NCBI GenBank assembly: GCA_903970355.1
Contig: CAJCIF010000045.1
Location: forward strand, 1-7,704
Direction: 5' to 3'
Source: Actinomycetota bacterium
GTDB lineage: Bacteria > Cyanobacteriota > Vampirovibrionia > Obscuribacterales > Obscuribacteraceae
Length of the DNA stretch: 7,704 nt
The translations under genes were made by a program, and so were the position numbers. Shown here piece by piece: positions 6,585 through 7,704 of the stretch (position 1 is its first letter; every line of letters starts with the position of its first letter). The notes beneath the pieces were generated by a model that was given only the letters and a program-made list of their open reading frames with translations, did no database searches and was not told the DNA's origin.

Positions 6585-6690
6585 GACAAGCCGGTTTCCG
6601 ATGTTACAAATGCTGAACGCACTTACATCTTACTGCAACAAGCTATTCTATAGAGTTCAATAATAGGCTTTACCCCGGAGGCGAAGTAAA
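6585..6690. promoter_or_regulatory. Divergent spacer between sdaA and the O-methyltransferase
   Basis: This 106-bp region must contain promoters for both outward genes. AT-rich candidates for -10 elements cluster at 6644-6666: on the minus strand TAGAAT (complement of 6645-6650), on the plus strand TATTCT (6644-6649) and TATAGA (6649-6654), with TTACAT at 6623-6628 as a poorly spaced -35. None makes a convincing pair. No riboswitch-like or T-box-like structure was recognised. Confidence 0.3.
6677..6681 (+). promoter_or_regulatory. Shine-Dalgarno GGAGG setting the TTG start at 6691
   Basis: A strong GGAGG lies 9 nt before the TTG at 6691. There is no in-frame ATG before codon 34, which would remove the conserved N-terminal helix, so TTG is the best start. 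Confidence 0.75.
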
Positions 6691-7323
6691 TTGGCTTTTG
6701 TTCGAGAAGATATTCAAAAGTACGCAGAATCCAAAGTAAGCAAGATCGATCCGCTCCTTACCGATCTGGAACGCAACACCCATAAGAGCATGAACCAACC
6801 GCAAATGCTCTGCGGTACTATGGAAGGCCGTTTTTTGAAATTGCTTGTGCAAACGAGCAATGCAAAACGTGTGCTCGAAATAGGCATGTTCACCGGTTAT
6901 TCAGCCCTTTCGATGGCTGAAGGTCTGCCAGATGACGGTGAACTCTATACGCTGGAAATAAGTCCGGAAGCGATAGAATTTGCTGCAAAATATTTCGACC
7001 AGAGTCCTCACGGCAAAAAAATTCGCGTTGTGCGAGGACCGGCTCTGGATTCCATCAAAACTCTTGATGGACCATTTGATCTTGTTTTCATCGATGCAGA
7101 TAAGGAAAACTATCCAAACTATTATCGTGCTATCTTGCCGAAATTGAAATCGGGCGGATTGATCGTAGCTGACAATGTGCTCTGGGGTGGACGCGTACTC
7201 AATCCATCTGATGCATCCGATCACGGCATTTGTACTTTCAATGACACAGTCATCAAAGATGACTTGGTAGAGGGTGTGCTTTTAACGATCAGAGACGGTA
7301 TGTTCTTGATTCGAAAACGCTAG
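6691..7323 (+). CDS. Class I SAM-dependent O-methyltransferase, caffeoyl-CoA OMT (family 3) type
   Basis: This 210-residue cytoplasmic enzyme is predicted to transfer a methyl group from S-adenosylmethionine to a hydroxyl, typically of a catechol-like substrate, with a divalent metal. Motif I is VLEIGMFTGYSALSMA (61-76). The acidic residue for the SAM ribose is E89 in TLEIS. Metal ligands by family analogy are D135 (FIDADKENY), D161 and N162 (VADNVLWGGRV); the 26-residue gap between the two Asp equals that of plant caffeoyl-CoA OMT (D163, D189, N190). FNDTV (183-187) and the final RDGMFLIRKR are also typical. The length is usual for the bacterial family, so it looks complete. The start is TTG with a strong GGAGG. 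The natural acceptor cannot be read from sequence, and bacterial members are often promiscuous on catechols. It is followed after 43 bp by asnS on the same strand, so co-transcription is likely. Confidence 0.92.
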   Translation: MAFVREDIQKYAESKVSKIDPLLTDLERNTHKSMNQPQMLCGTMEGRFLKLLVQTSNAKRVLEIGMFTGYSALSMAEGLPDDGELYTLEISPEAIEFAAKYFDQSPHGKKIRVVRGPALDSIKTLDGPFDLVFIDADKENYPNYYRAILPKLKSGGLIVADNVLWGGRVLNPSDASDHGICTFNDTVIKDDLVEGVLLTIRDGMFLIRKR

Positions 7324-7339
7324 GCAACACTAGGCAACA
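7320..7339 (+). repeat. Tandem 10-bp duplication CTAGGCAACA x2 across the OMT stop codon
   Basis: Two exact adjacent copies (7320-7329 and 7330-7339). The first contains the TAG stop of the methyltransferase (7321-7323), and the second has a further TAG at 7331-7333 in a different frame. This looks like a simple slippage duplication in the short spacer before asnS; no function is indicated. Confidence 0.75.
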
Positions 7340-7366
7340 ATTTGATTGCAGTCCACAGGAGATAAC

Positions 7367-7704
7367 ATGAAGTCAGTTAAGGTCAAAGAAGCGCTTACCG
7401 AAAAGCTAATTGGCGAGAAGGTAATCGTTTCAGGGTGGGTGAGAACAAGACGCGATTCCAAAGCGGGCTTTTCGTTCCTGGAAGTAAATGATGGATCAAC
7501 AATCCACAATATTCAGGTGTTAGCGAATGCTGACCTCCCCAACTACCAATCCGAAATATTGAAAATTGGCATCGGCAGCAGCGTTCAAATAGAAGGCGAA
7601 GTTGTTGCATCACCCGGCAAAGAACAGGCAACCGAGGTGAAAGCAATCTCCGTAAAAGTATATGGTTACGCAGACCCGGCTACCTATCCACTGCAAAAGA
7701 AAGG
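7367..7704 (+). CDS. asnS: Asparagine--tRNA ligase, N-terminal part (cut by right edge)
   Basis: Class IIb aminoacyl-tRNA synthetase that charges tRNA-Asn with asparagine in the cytoplasm. The 112 visible codons cover the N-terminal OB-fold anticodon-binding domain: VSGWVRTRRDSKAGFSFLE (about 21-39), NDGSTIHNIQV, LPNYQSEILK, then VQIEGEVVASPGKEQATEV and the end YADPATYPLQKK. The VRTRRDSKAGFSFL wording and the SPG...YPLQKK end of the domain are typical of bacterial AsnRS rather than AspRS or LysRS. The catalytic domain with class II motifs 1-3 lies beyond the window. The start is the ATG at 7367, with AGGAG (7357-7361) 5 nt upstream. It follows the methyltransferase after 43 bp with no terminator between them. 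An AsnRS gene suggests direct charging of tRNA-Asn, although the amidotransferase route could coexist. Confidence 0.96.
   Translation, partial: MKSVKVKEALTEKLIGEKVIVSGWVRTRRDSKAGFSFLEVNDGSTIHNIQVLANADLPNYQSEILKIGIGSSVQIEGEVVASPGKEQATEVKAISVKVYGYADPATYPLQKK

Noticed and set aside
7395..7646. 83-aa minus-strand ORF inside asnS
   Set aside because: It is antisense to the conserved OB-fold of AsnRS, with no start signal or recognisable content.

Overview
The window is ordinary-looking bacterial chromosome of moderate GC content. It carries seven confident protein-coding genes, two of them cut by the window edges, and one probable small gene. There is no sign of a mobile element, phage, CRISPR array, rRNA or tRNA. 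The organism cannot be named from this sequence. Shine-Dalgarno-led genes with GTG and TTG starts, a bacterial-type asparaginyl-tRNA synthetase and an uncharacterised multi-spanning membrane protein only say that it is bacterial.

Layout, left to right. (1) The 5' part of a polyphosphate kinase 2 gene (minus strand) runs off the left edge. It diverges from a plus-strand FAD/NAD(P)H disulfide oxidoreductase of the RclA/MerA-like group (544-1959). (2) Only 20 bp after that gene, and converging on it, ends a minus-strand fold-type III PLP enzyme (1980-3101) of the D-threonine aldolase / D-serine dehydratase family. A small unrecognised ORF (3107-3367) lies just upstream of it and probably belongs to the same transcript. 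(3) A 179-bp divergent spacer with a clean palindrome leads to a large plus-strand membrane protein with a GTG start (3547-5061), which looks like a GT-C-fold glycosyltransferase-like protein of unknown function. (4) Converging on that gene is a single-chain iron-sulfur L-serine dehydratase (minus, 5187-6584). (5) Diverging from the dehydratase are a TTG-start, caffeoyl-CoA-type O-methyltransferase (6691-7323) and, 43 bp further on, the 5' part of asnS, which runs off the right edge.

How the genes relate. The polyphosphate enzyme and the RclA-like reductase share a divergent promoter region, and both families have been linked to stress and oxidant tolerance; co-regulation is an inference. The PLP enzyme and the serine dehydratase both act on beta-hydroxy amino acids (predicted products glycine plus acetaldehyde, and pyruvate plus ammonia), but an unrelated membrane gene separates them and no shared operon is visible. 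The O-methyltransferase and asnS are probably co-transcribed.

I found no obviously new multi-gene system. The most notable points are the small ORF that may couple translation of the PLP enzyme, the His-x-Asp metal site that favours D-threonine aldolase over D-serine dehydratase, the uncharacterised membrane protein, and the palindrome in its promoter region.
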